Below, piece after piece: positions 1 through 5,765 of a stretch of 5,784 bases of DNA (position 1 is its first letter; each line of letters begins with the position of its first letter). The notes below the pieces were generated by a model that saw only the letters and a program-made list of their open reading frames with translations, searched no databases and had not been told where the DNA came from. Origin of the DNA: Deltaproteobacteria bacterium (GTDB lineage: Bacteria > Myxococcota_A > UBA9160 > SZUA-336); assembly GCA_030673955.1 (NCBI GenBank), contig DAOVBF010000092.1, positions 1 to 5,784 on the forward strand, in the 5' to 3' direction. A program made the translations under genes and the position numbers.

Positions 1-891
1 CGCGGAGGAGCCACCGACGAGGCTACCGTCGCCGATCCTCACATGCCCCTTGCTGTAGGACGCGCCCGCGAAAAGCACGTTCTTCCCCACATAGGTGCCT
101 CCGGCCAGACCCACGAACGCGCACAGCGTGCTGCCGTCTCCCACCTCTACGCCGTGTGCCACCTGCACCAGATTGTCGATCTTGACCGCGCGGCCGATGC
201 GCGTGCGCGTTTCCGCATGGCCGTAGCGCGGATGACCGGGATGGGAGGCGTCGATCGTGGTGTTGGATCCGATCTCGGCCTCGTCTCCCACCTCGACCGG
301 GCAGCGATGGGGAATGCGGACCCGCGTCCCATCCGGAAGAAACGCGAAGCCGAAGCCCGGGGCGCCGATCACCGCGCCGTTTTGGATCACGACTCGGTCG
401 CCGAGCCGAACGCCCTCGCGCAGGTGTACCCCCGCATGGATCTCGCAGTCGGCCCCGACCTGCACGTTGGCGTAAAGCGTGCAATGGGGGTGGATCACCG
501 TACGGTCGCCGATGCGCGCACCGGGCCCCACCACCACGTAAGGACCCAGGGACACGTCCTTGCCCAGGCTTGCGTCCGGAGCCACGACGGCGGTCGGGTG
601 GACACCGGGCTCGGGCTGGGAGGCCGGCGGCAGGAAGAGCTCGATCGCCCGGGCGAAATCCGCGTAGGGAGCCACCGAGCGCAAACAGGCTCGCTTCCCG
701 GTGTCGAAGTCCGGTGGGGCCAGGAAGGCGCCCGCGCGCGATCGATCGAAGGCGGACCGATAACGCGAGCTACCTACGAAGCTCAGATCCTCCGGCCCCG
801 CGTCTTCGAGTCCGGCGAGACCCGAGAGCTCGAGGCGAGGCTCCCCTTCGAACGGCAGGCCCAGGGCTTGCGCGATCTCGCTGAGCTGCAC
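1..891 (-). CDS. lpxD: UDP-3-O-acylglucosamine N-acyltransferase LpxD (3' end outside window)
   Basis: LpxD transfers a 3-hydroxyacyl chain from acyl carrier protein to the 2-amino group of UDP-3-O-acyl-glucosamine, the third step of lipid A synthesis in the cytoplasm. The 297 visible codons are uninterrupted. Residues 1-90 match the N-terminal uridine-binding domain (LSFVGSSRYRSAF at 36-48, equivalent to the usual TFLxNPKYR). From about residue 97 there are left-handed beta-helix hexapeptide repeats (for example VAPDASLGKDVSLG). The motif QVAHGV contains the expected catalytic His246, and GHVRIGDG contains the second conserved His283. The family is about 340 residues long, so roughly 45 are missing at the left edge. 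The only in-frame start after the upstream TAG (921-919) is GTG at 891, with a GAGG at 900-897 that overlaps the stop of the preceding dehydrogenase gene. Residues 215-228 hold about 9 extra residues compared with E. coli LpxD. Family assignment is firm; whether this is the housekeeping copy is not known. Confidence 0.93.
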   Translation of the reverse strand, partial: MQLSEIAQALGLPFEGEPRLELSGLAGLEDAGPEDLSFVGSSRYRSAFDRSRAGAFLAPPDFDTGKRACLRSVAPYADFARAIELFLPPASQPEPGVHPTAVVAPDASLGKDVSLGPYVVVGPGARIGDRTVIHPHCTLYANVQVGADCEIHAGVHLREGVRLGDRVVIQNGAVIGAPGFGFAFLPDGTRVRIPHRCPVEVGDEAEIGSNTTIDASHPGHPRYGHAETRTRIGRAVKIDNLVQVAHGVEVGDGSTLCAFVGLAGGTYVGKNVLFAGASYSKGHVRIGDGSLVGGSSA

Positions 892-898
892 GGCTGCC

Positions 899-2446
899 TC
901 AGTTCCCGAAGAGCTTCCCTAACCGGGAACGGTAAAGAAAATCGATCACCTTCCGCACGAATCGAAGCTTCTTGGCGCTGTAGGGATAGCGGAGGTACTC
1001 GCGCTTGGTCACGAAGCGGCTCATCGCTACGGACTGCACGTGGCAATAACTTTTCAAGCCGATCTCCCCGTTGACGCGCCCTATCCCGCTCGCGTTGACC
1101 CCGCCAAAGGGGCTTTCAGCGATGCCGTAGGTCACCATGCAGTCGTTGACGACCACCGCACCCGACTTGAGCTGGTTCGCGATCTGCTTTCCCTTATGAC
1201 GGTCCCGCGTCCAGACGTTGGCATTAAGCCCGTAGCTCGTGTCGTTGGCCAGCCGCAGCGCCTCCTCCTCGTCGCGCACCACTTGGATCGGCAGGATCGG
1301 ACCGAAGGTCTCCTCACGCATGATCTTCATATCGTGGTTCACACCGACGAGCACAGTGGGCTCGTAGAAGTAGCCAGGATAATCGGGGTTGCGACGCCCG
1401 CCGGTGAGCACCTTGGCGCCCTTCTCGATGGCATCCATGATGTGGCTCTCGATCACCTCGAGCTGCGGGGGAAAGGTGATCGCGCCGACGTCCACGTCCC
1501 CCTCCACCTCAGGCCCCTGGCGGAGATCCCGAGTGAGCTCCACAACTCGCGCGATGAACGGCTCTGCGATTTTCTCCGTAACGTAGACGCGTTCCGTCGA
1601 GACGCAGATCTGCCCCGCATTGCAGAATGCCCCCCAGACCGCACCCCGCGCTGCGCGCTCGAGCTTCGCGTCGTCGCAAACGATCATGGGGTCCTTGCCT
1701 CCGAGCTCGAGCGTGCAGGGGATCAGTCGCATGCCGCAGGCCTCTGCGACCTTGCGCCCCGTTCGGACCGAGCCCGTGAACGAGATCTTGTCGCAGCCCG
1801 CCTCGAGCAAGGCTGCGCCCGTCGAGCCATCGCCCGTAAGAACCTGGAAGACACCGTCTGGAAGCCCGGCCGCCTCGAATATCTGCGTCAACGCAATACC
1901 CACAAAGGGCGTCACCTCGGAGGGTTTCAGGACGACGGCGTTGCCCGCCATCATCGCCTGGACCGCCGGATTGAGTGACAACAAGAAAGGGAAGTTCCAC
2001 GGCGTGATGATCCCGATGACGCCCATGGGACGGTACGAGATGACCAGCTTCTTGTTCTTCATCAAGTGCAGGCTCTTCTTCTCATCCTGCAGCAGTCGCT
2101 CGGCGTTCTTGGCGTAGTAGGTGAGGGAGTCGCAGGCGCCCAGAATCTCCAGGGTCAGAGCCTCGATCCGAGGCTTCCCGGTGTCCTGGCAGATGGTCTC
2201 CGCGATCTCGTCGACCCGCTGCACGATCACGTCGCGGGCCGCGAGCATGTAGCGGCCACGCTCTCGGAATGAGAGCAAGCACCAATCCTCGAAGGCCTTG
2301 CGGGCGCGCTCCAGCGCGACCCACACATCCTCGGCGCTGGCGACTTCGATCTCGCCGACGCGCTCGAGCGTGGCCGGGTCGAAGACCTCGAGCTTGCGTC
2401 GTCCGTGCAGGCCGCCCGGGCCCTCCACAGGCTGGAGAAGCGCCAT
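899..2446 (-). CDS. NAD(P)-dependent aldehyde dehydrogenase
   Basis: This 515-residue protein is a complete ALDH-superfamily enzyme, oxidising an aldehyde to the carboxylic acid with NAD(P)+. Visible motifs are TPWNFP with the oxyanion Asn151, VVLKPSE with Lys174 for cofactor binding, FTGSVRTG at 223-230 in the Rossmann fold, LELGGKDP with general-base Glu247, NAGQIC with nucleophile Cys281, EETFGP with Glu379, and SPFGGVNASGIGR at 445-457. All key residues are present. From memory it most resembles the group containing 4,4'-diapolycopene-dialdehyde dehydrogenase and succinate-semialdehyde-like enzymes, so a hydrophobic or long-chain aldehyde substrate is plausible but not shown. Residues 480-515 form a basic, aromatic, amphipathic tail beyond the catalytic core that may bind membrane. 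The ATG at 2446 has a perfect AGGAGG (2459-2454) 7 nt upstream. lpxD starts 7 nt after its TGA, so the two are probably cotranscribed. Confidence 0.95.
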   Translation of the reverse strand: MALLQPVEGPGGLHGRRKLEVFDPATLERVGEIEVASAEDVWVALERARKAFEDWCLLSFRERGRYMLAARDVIVQRVDEIAETICQDTGKPRIEALTLEILGACDSLTYYAKNAERLLQDEKKSLHLMKNKKLVISYRPMGVIGIITPWNFPFLLSLNPAVQAMMAGNAVVLKPSEVTPFVGIALTQIFEAAGLPDGVFQVLTGDGSTGAALLEAGCDKISFTGSVRTGRKVAEACGMRLIPCTLELGGKDPMIVCDDAKLERAARGAVWGAFCNAGQICVSTERVYVTEKIAEPFIARVVELTRDLRQGPEVEGDVDVGAITFPPQLEVIESHIMDAIEKGAKVLTGGRRNPDYPGYFYEPTVLVGVNHDMKIMREETFGPILPIQVVRDEEEALRLANDTSYGLNANVWTRDRHKGKQIANQLKSGAVVVNDCMVTYGIAESPFGGVNASGIGRVNGEIGLKSYCHVQSVAMSRFVTKREYLRYPYSAKKLRFVRKVIDFLYRSRLGKLFGN

Positions 2447-2453
2447 GAAACCG

Positions 2454-2459
2454 CCTCCT
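2454..2459 (-). promoter_or_regulatory. Shine-Dalgarno site of the aldehyde dehydrogenase gene
   Basis: AGGAGG on the minus strand, 7 nt before the ATG at 2446. It is a consensus ribosome binding site and fixes that start codon. Confidence 0.85.
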
Positions 2460-2483
2460 GGCTCGTTGAGACCCCCGGCTTTC

Positions 2484-2512
2484 TTCCTATCGGATCGCCT
2501 CTACCCTGTCAA
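2484..2512 (-). promoter_or_regulatory. sigma70-like promoter for the aldehyde dehydrogenase-lpxD transcript
   Basis: On the minus strand a perfect -35 box TTGACA (2512-2507) is separated by exactly 17 bp from a -10-like TAGGAA (2489-2484). Transcription should begin near 2477, giving a leader of about 30 nt that contains the AGGAGG. The -10 box is only a partial match to TATAAT, but the perfect -35, ideal spacing and location support the call. The rest of 2513-2641 shows no gene or other site I can support. Confidence 0.7.
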
Positions 2513-2641
2513 TCACGGTTTTTTCCGCTGAGCGTCGACTTCATCCGGATCCCGGGCGCTATGCCTGCGGTTCGTTTCCGGCGCGGTCAGCTCTGATCAC
2601 GGGCGGCCAATCGCTCAGGCCGTGCTCCAGACCCGTCGTCC

Positions 2642-2906
2642 TCATCGGTAGAGCCAGGCCACGGCGAGGGCGAGACAGAGGAGACCGACGGTCGTCTGCG
2701 CCGGCAGAACCAGACATCCAAACGTGTAGAGCATTCCCGAGACACGGATCGAAAGCCCGATCTGGCTCGGTGCGGCGTCCCTCGCGAAGTGCTTTGCGGT
2801 CGGTACCGACCTCCATGGCACGGGCATCGGCCACACCGGCCCATGTCGAAGCCAACAAAACAGCTGCGAACCAGCAGGCCTGCCGGGTAAAGGTCTGCCA
2901 AAGCAT
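2642..2906 (-). pseudogene. small exported or membrane protein, probably frameshifted
   Basis: I do not recognise the family. The ATG at 2906 is preceded by a strong purine-rich site (GAGGAGGAGACG). It opens a convincing signal peptide: Arg8, a hydrophobic stretch at about 11-25, and a GVADA cleavage motif at 24-28. In this frame the protein would run 115 residues to 2559, but after about residue 45 its composition looks non-coding. In the frame one base over, the stretch ending at TGA 2644-2642 has high G/C at third positions and encodes a good transmembrane segment (GCLVLPAQTTVGLLCLALAV) finishing in AWLYR. The simplest reading is one short gene, signal segment plus C-terminal membrane helix, broken by a one-base indel somewhere between about 2700 and 2820. 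Alternatives are a sequencing error, the intact 115-residue frame, or a 61-residue product from an internal ATG at about 2826 that lacks a clear ribosome site. It may be cotranscribed with the CxxC gene ending at 3010. Confidence 0.45.
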
Positions 2907-2977
2907 CGTCTCCTCCTCGAGCGCCTGGCCCGCGCAAGCCGCATACGACCCGCAGGCTCAGGCTCCCGTGTCAGTCA

Positions 2978-2995
2978 TCCGTCACTGAGGACGGA
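2978..2995 (-). other. short stem-loop between two small genes
   Basis: TCCGTC and GACGGA form a perfect 6-bp stem around a 6-nt loop, 15 nt after the stop of the CxxC gene and 72 nt before the next start. No T-run follows on the minus strand. It could be a weak terminator, an mRNA processing site, or chance. Confidence 0.3.
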
Positions 2996-3009
2996 GTGGT
3001 CGAGATCGT

Positions 3010-3345
3010 TCAGGTGTTGGAGGAGGACGGAGGCGCGCGGAGCTCCGAGCCCGGAGGCTCGGGCACGCTCACGCGAAGCGGTAGACGCAAGAGCAAAGGC
3101 GAGGCAAGGGTCTCGCTCGCAAGCGCGACCGATGGGGCGACCGCGGGAAGCGCATTCCGGACCTTGCCCAGGCTCACACAGATGACACAAAAGGCATCGG
3201 TATGATCCGGCGAGAGCGGCAACCCCTGCGCCTCGTCCCCCAGCACGACAGCGTCTAGGCTCAGCGCGTGAAGCAGAGGGGCCGCGGGCTGGATCGCCAG
3301 CGCCAGCAACGCCAGCGCGGCGGCCTGGCGCACGAGGCGGATCAA
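3010..3345 (-). CDS. small secreted CxxC protein, DUF2946-like
   Basis: This 111-residue protein begins with a basic N-terminus (R3, R6) and a hydrophobic stretch at about 8-24, read as a signal peptide or single membrane anchor. The mature part carries His26, His48 and a CVIC pair (Cys53, Cys56), followed by an Ala/Leu/Pro-rich tail ending in an LRAPPSS motif. Short N-terminal helix, His/Asp run, CxxC and a terminal RxPP match the general pattern of DUF2946-type proteins, often found near metal or TonB-linked genes. That link is from memory and only moderately secure. A metal or redox role for the CxxC is inference. The start is TTG at 3345, overlapping the CBS gene's TGA as TTGA with a G-rich stretch just upstream. 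The only close alternative is GTG at 3333, which would shorten the charged N-terminus. Codon third positions are GC-rich, supporting a real gene. Confidence 0.72.
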   Translation of the reverse strand: MIRLVRQAAALALLALAIQPAAPLLHALSLDAVVLGDEAQGLPLSPDHTDAFCVICVSLGKVRNALPAVAPSVALASETLASPLLLRLPLRVSVPEPPGSELRAPPSSSNT

Positions 3346-3815
3346 TTCCCGCCCCCCACGCTGGGCCCCCGGACGCTGTCACTGACGGTGTCGCCTTGCG
3401 AGGCTGGATCCACCGGAAGCCCGGCGAAGTATCTCAGCAGATCCGTCTCCGTGATGATCCCGGTGACCTTGCCGTTTTCAACCACCGGTAAACAGCCGAT
3501 CTTGTGCTCGGCCATGGCCCGGGCCGCGTCCTGGACCGGCGCGTCGGGGCCGATGAAAACCGGTGGTGCGGACATGACCTCGGAGATACTCACGCCCTCC
3601 AGAAACTGGTTCTGCTCCTCCGCCGGCAGCCCCATCACGTTCGAGAGAGAGGCATGCAGGAGATCGCGCTGCGATATCACACCCACGAGCTCCCCGCGTC
3701 GTACCACCGGCAGATGACGCGTCCGGCCCAGCTGCATGATCTCGTGCACGATCCGCAGATTGTCGTCAGCACTGATGCTGACGACTTTCCGACTCATGAG
3801 GTCCCGGACCTTCAC
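3342..3815 (-). CDS. CBS-domain pair protein
   Basis: This 157-residue soluble protein consists of two CBS motifs, at about residues 7-54 and 80-128. Each ends in the usual strand-helix signature with the ribose-binding Ser/Thr-x-x-Asp (GVISQRDLL with S48/D51; GIITETDLL with T122/D125). Such a stand-alone Bateman module typically binds adenine nucleotides (AMP, ATP, SAM, NAD) and acts as a cytoplasmic energy or ligand sensor on a partner protein. The partner is unknown here. A hydrophilic Gly/Ser-rich tail (about 132-157) follows. The GTG at 3815 gives the family-typical opening MKVRDLM. There is no clear ribosome site, but a promoter ends 6 nt before it, so the mRNA is probably leaderless. 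The stop overlaps the TTG of the next gene, suggesting translational coupling. Confidence 0.92.
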   Translation of the reverse strand: MKVRDLMSRKVVSISADDNLRIVHEIMQLGRTRHLPVVRRGELVGVISQRDLLHASLSNVMGLPAEEQNQFLEGVSISEVMSAPPVFIGPDAPVQDAARAMAEHKIGCLPVVENGKVTGIITETDLLRYFAGLPVDPASQGDTVSDSVRGPSVGGGN

Positions 3816-3821
3816 AGGCTC

Positions 3822-3850
3822 GGTCTACCACGCCGTGAGGACCGTGACAA
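3822..3850 (-). promoter_or_regulatory. promoter of the CBS gene, predicted leaderless
   Basis: On the minus strand TTGTCA (3850-3845, five of six to TTGACA) is followed after 17 bp by TAGACC (3827-3822). The -10 box is weak, but it ends 6 nt before the GTG at 3815, so the transcript would start at or next to the start codon. The absence of a Shine-Dalgarno sequence before that GTG fits. Confidence 0.6.
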
Positions 3851-3872
3851 TGGGGCCTCCCACGCCGGGGCC

Positions 3873-3881
3873 TGCTAGAAT
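3873..3881 (+). promoter_or_regulatory. extended -10 promoter, predicted leaderless, for the 3888 gene
   Basis: TGC-TAGAAT is an extended -10 element (TGn) with a hexamer matching TATAAT at five of six positions. It ends 6 nt before the ATG at 3888, so the predicted start of transcription coincides with the start codon. No Shine-Dalgarno sequence can fit between them. I see no good -35 at 17 bp; the extended -10 may compensate. Confidence 0.62.
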
Positions 3882-3887
3882 GCGCCC

Positions 3888-4319
3888 ATGAGCCGCCCCA
3901 AGGAACCGGACCCACGGCGATCCGAGCCCGGCGCCCCGCCCGAAGAGCAGGAGGAAGCCCAGGGGGGCGGCCGCCTTGCCGGACCGCTTGAGTCGATCTT
4001 CCAGGAGGCCGTTCGCCGGGCCACGGCGCTCGGTCTGAGTGGCTTCTTCCTGACCGAGGAGGCCGTGCGGCGAGCCCTCACCGACACCGTTCCGAAGGAG
4101 TGGGTCGACTACATCAGCCGGCAGAGTGAAGACGTCCGCAGCGATGCGATCGATCGCCTCGTGAGCGAGTTCGGAGCGTGGCTGCATACGCTCGATCTCC
4201 CCGCCGCGCTGCGAAGCGTGCTCGAAGATTATGAGATCTCGGCCAAGGTCGAGATCTCGGCGGGCCGCAAGCGCTCAGATCCCGCGGTCTCCCTCCAGGT
4301 CGCACGCCGCCGGAAGTAG
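3888..4319 (+). CDS. conserved-looking cytosolic protein of unknown function
   Basis: I do not recognise this 143-residue protein. Residues 1-30 are rich in Pro, Glu, Arg and Gly and probably disordered. Residues 33-115 look largely helical and charged (for example FLTEEAVRRALTDTVPKEW at 54-72 and DAIDRLVSEFGAWLHTLDLP at 86-105). The C-terminus repeats EISA twice (116-119 and 122-125) before a basic tail ending ARRRK. It has no signal peptide or membrane segment, so it should be cytosolic. The basic tail could contact nucleic acid or a membrane surface, but there is no motif to prove this. The ATG at 3888 is preceded by a TAGAAT box rather than a ribosome site. The membrane protein gene starts 50 nt after its stop on the same strand and may share its transcript. 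Confidence 0.8.
   Translation: MSRPKEPDPRRSEPGAPPEEQEEAQGGGRLAGPLESIFQEAVRRATALGLSGFFLTEEAVRRALTDTVPKEWVDYISRQSEDVRSDAIDRLVSEFGAWLHTLDLPAALRSVLEDYEISAKVEISAGRKRSDPAVSLQVARRRK
4233..4261 (+). repeat. 11-bp direct repeat containing a GAGATCTC palindrome
   Basis: GAGATCTCGGC occurs at 4233-4243 and again at 4251-4261, 18 bp apart and in frame, encoding EISA twice in the C-terminal part of the preceding gene. It may reflect a small tandem duplication or two similar beta strands. Confidence 0.6.
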
Positions 4320-4369
4320 CTCGCCATGCACCGGCTCCGTCGGAGAGAGACGAGGCGCGGGCCCGGGCG

Positions 4370-5698
4370 ATGACACGGGCAGGCCTCCGCACGCTGTACG
4401 CAGCGTTCTTCCTCGGAGTCGCGGTCCTGTACTACTACTTCTTCGGGCCCGGTCCCACGCTCTCCGAGTTCTCGAGCGATCTTCCCTGGTGGCGTCCCGC
4501 GGGTTGGGCTCTGCGCTGGGCGCCCGTCAGCGGCCTGGCGGAAATGGCGAAGGCAGGCTGGCCGGCCCTTGCGATACCGCTCTTGGTGTTCTGCATCCCC
4601 CCCATCGGATTGATCGGAGCCGGCGTCGCGCTCTTCCGGAGCGCCTGGATCCGTGCCGCACTCCTCGCGCTCGGGCTCTCGCTTTGCCTGCTTGTCGTCT
4701 ACGGCTACGTCGCCCAGGGAGCCGTCTGGCACTTCTTCTCCTGGCGCTTCCTCGCGACCGCCGTGAGCTTCAGCGCGATTGTCGGCATCTTTGTCTTCGC
4801 GCCATCCCTGCTCCTCAGCGTGCTCGCGCTGCCGCGTGCTCTGGCCATCGCGATCCTGCTCGCGGTCTTCGCGGGGATCTTTCTACTCAGCACGGAGATC
4901 ACGGGGACCGACTCGACGCTCCGCGCGAACCTCAGCCCCTGGCCCGCCCTGACACTTTTCGGTTTTCTGCTCTTCGGCTACTGCCTCGCCGCCCTGCACG
5001 TAGCGGCGGCATCCGGCGTCTGGCTCCACAGCCAATGGCGCGGCGCGCGCGGACGCGCGGCGGGAATCATCCTTGCGGCCCTGGCGGGCGCAGCTTTCGC
5101 CTCTCTCGTCTTTGACCCACCCGGAGTCTTCGCGATCACTTCGCTCGGCCTCGCCAGCGCCCTCTACGCGCTGGTCGCGCAGCTACGCCGCGGCGAGAAC
5201 CAAGCGACCAACGCACGGTTGCTGACAACGCGCCTCACGGCGGGGGTACTCATGGCAAGCTTCATCTTCGTCTCCAATCGCGCCGCGATCTCGTACCTAC
5301 AAACGGCGCGCAACAAGACCTCGGCGGGGGTGATCGCGGCGCTGGACGAGTACAGGCAGGCAACCGGCCGCTACCCCGATGAGCTGAGCGAGCTCGTGCC
5401 CCGGTTTCTGCCCGAGGTACCGCAAGCCCGCATGGGCTTGATCCGCCATCCCGGCGAGGGCCTCGTCTACACGAACTTCGGGGACTCCTACGCGCTCGAG
5501 TTCGCGAGCGTGCAATGGGTTCAGTGCGCCTACAGCCCGCCCTATGCTTACGACGACGAAGAGAAGGAGTTCGATGAGGAGAGCTGGGACGCGGCATCGG
5601 ATGTCGCCGCAGGCGGCGATCCGTTGACCGGGGAGCCGGACGAAGTCGCGAGCGACGGAAACTGGAGCTGCGAGAGCACGCCGCCCCAGCTCTGGTGA
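4370..5698 (+). CDS. polytopic membrane protein with pseudopilin-like C-terminal domain
   Basis: This 442-residue protein has about nine hydrophobic segments (roughly 8-25, 64-88, 94-114, 127-153, 157-174, 191-218, 230-248, 252-271, 289-310). A soluble C-terminal domain of about 130 residues follows, likely extracytoplasmic. That domain opens with an ALDEYRQATGRYPDELSELVPRFLP motif (324-348), the helix plus G-x-YP-x-x-L-x-x-L pattern seen after the N-terminal helix of GspG-type pseudopilins and in related periplasmic domains. It ends with an acidic stretch (395-411) and two cysteines, Cys386 and Cys434, that could form a disulfide. The N-terminal membrane region matches no transporter or enzyme family I can name, and no function is assigned. 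The ATG at 4370 is the only start in its frame after the preceding gene. A purine-rich GAGAGAGACGAGG (4343-4355) lies rather far upstream as a possible ribosome site. Confidence 0.85.
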   Translation: MTRAGLRTLYAAFFLGVAVLYYYFFGPGPTLSEFSSDLPWWRPAGWALRWAPVSGLAEMAKAGWPALAIPLLVFCIPPIGLIGAGVALFRSAWIRAALLALGLSLCLLVVYGYVAQGAVWHFFSWRFLATAVSFSAIVGIFVFAPSLLLSVLALPRALAIAILLAVFAGIFLLSTEITGTDSTLRANLSPWPALTLFGFLLFGYCLAALHVAAASGVWLHSQWRGARGRAAGIILAALAGAAFASLVFDPPGVFAITSLGLASALYALVAQLRRGENQATNARLLTTRLTAGVLMASFIFVSNRAAISYLQTARNKTSAGVIAALDEYRQATGRYPDELSELVPRFLPEVPQARMGLIRHPGEGLVYTNFGDSYALEFASVQWVQCAYSPPYAYDDEEKEFDEESWDAASDVAAGGDPLTGEPDEVASDGNWSCESTPPQLW

Positions 5699-5731
5699 GC
5701 ACGAGAGACCCACTGCTCAGCGCCGATCCTA

Positions 5732-5765
5732 CACTGCAAGCGGCGCGGTAGTGCCGCGCGCAGTG
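5732..5765 (+). terminator. GC-rich bulged stem-loop downstream of the membrane protein gene
   Basis: CACTGC (5732-5737) pairs with GCAGTG (5760-5765), and GCGCGG (5743-5748) pairs with CCGCGC (5754-5759) around a 5-nt loop. Together they make a 12-bp stem with a 5-nt bulge, starting 33 nt after the TGA at 5698. A smaller GGC-GAA-GCC hairpin follows at 5767-5775. There is no T-run, so it is not a classical intrinsic terminator. It may protect mRNA 3' ends, or be part of a dispersed palindromic repeat continuing past the right edge. Confidence 0.4.

Noticed and set aside
43..1074. Long open frame on the plus strand (343 codons)
   Set aside because: It lies antisense to lpxD and the end of the dehydrogenase, is rich in Arg/His/Gly with no domain, and is explained by GC-rich codon bias of the real minus-strand genes.
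1040..1978. Long open frame on the plus strand (312 codons)
   Set aside because: It is a mirror of the dehydrogenase gene, whose catalytic motifs are all intact on the other strand; composition (Arg, His, Asp rich) is typical of a shadow frame.
2598..2624. Possible terminator hairpin after the small gene ending at 2642
   Set aside because: GGCC/GGCC gives only 4 bp plus a 3-bp outer stem across a bulge, with a 9-nt loop and no adjacent T-run; too weak to call.
2975..3382. Minus-strand frame of 135 codons overlapping the CxxC gene
   Set aside because: Its composition is Arg/Gly/Ala rich with no signal, and it bridges two genes; the 3345-3010 frame has a signal peptide and coding-like third positions.
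3844..3849. GTGACA as a plus-strand -35 box for the 3888 gene
   Set aside because: It is 26 bp from the TAGAAT box, too far for sigma70 spacing; the same bases serve better as the minus-strand TTGTCA.
4231..5115. Plus-strand frame of 294 codons overlapping the membrane protein
   Set aside because: Its product is dominated by Arg, Pro, Ser and Leu without structure, whereas the overlapping frame gives clean membrane helices.
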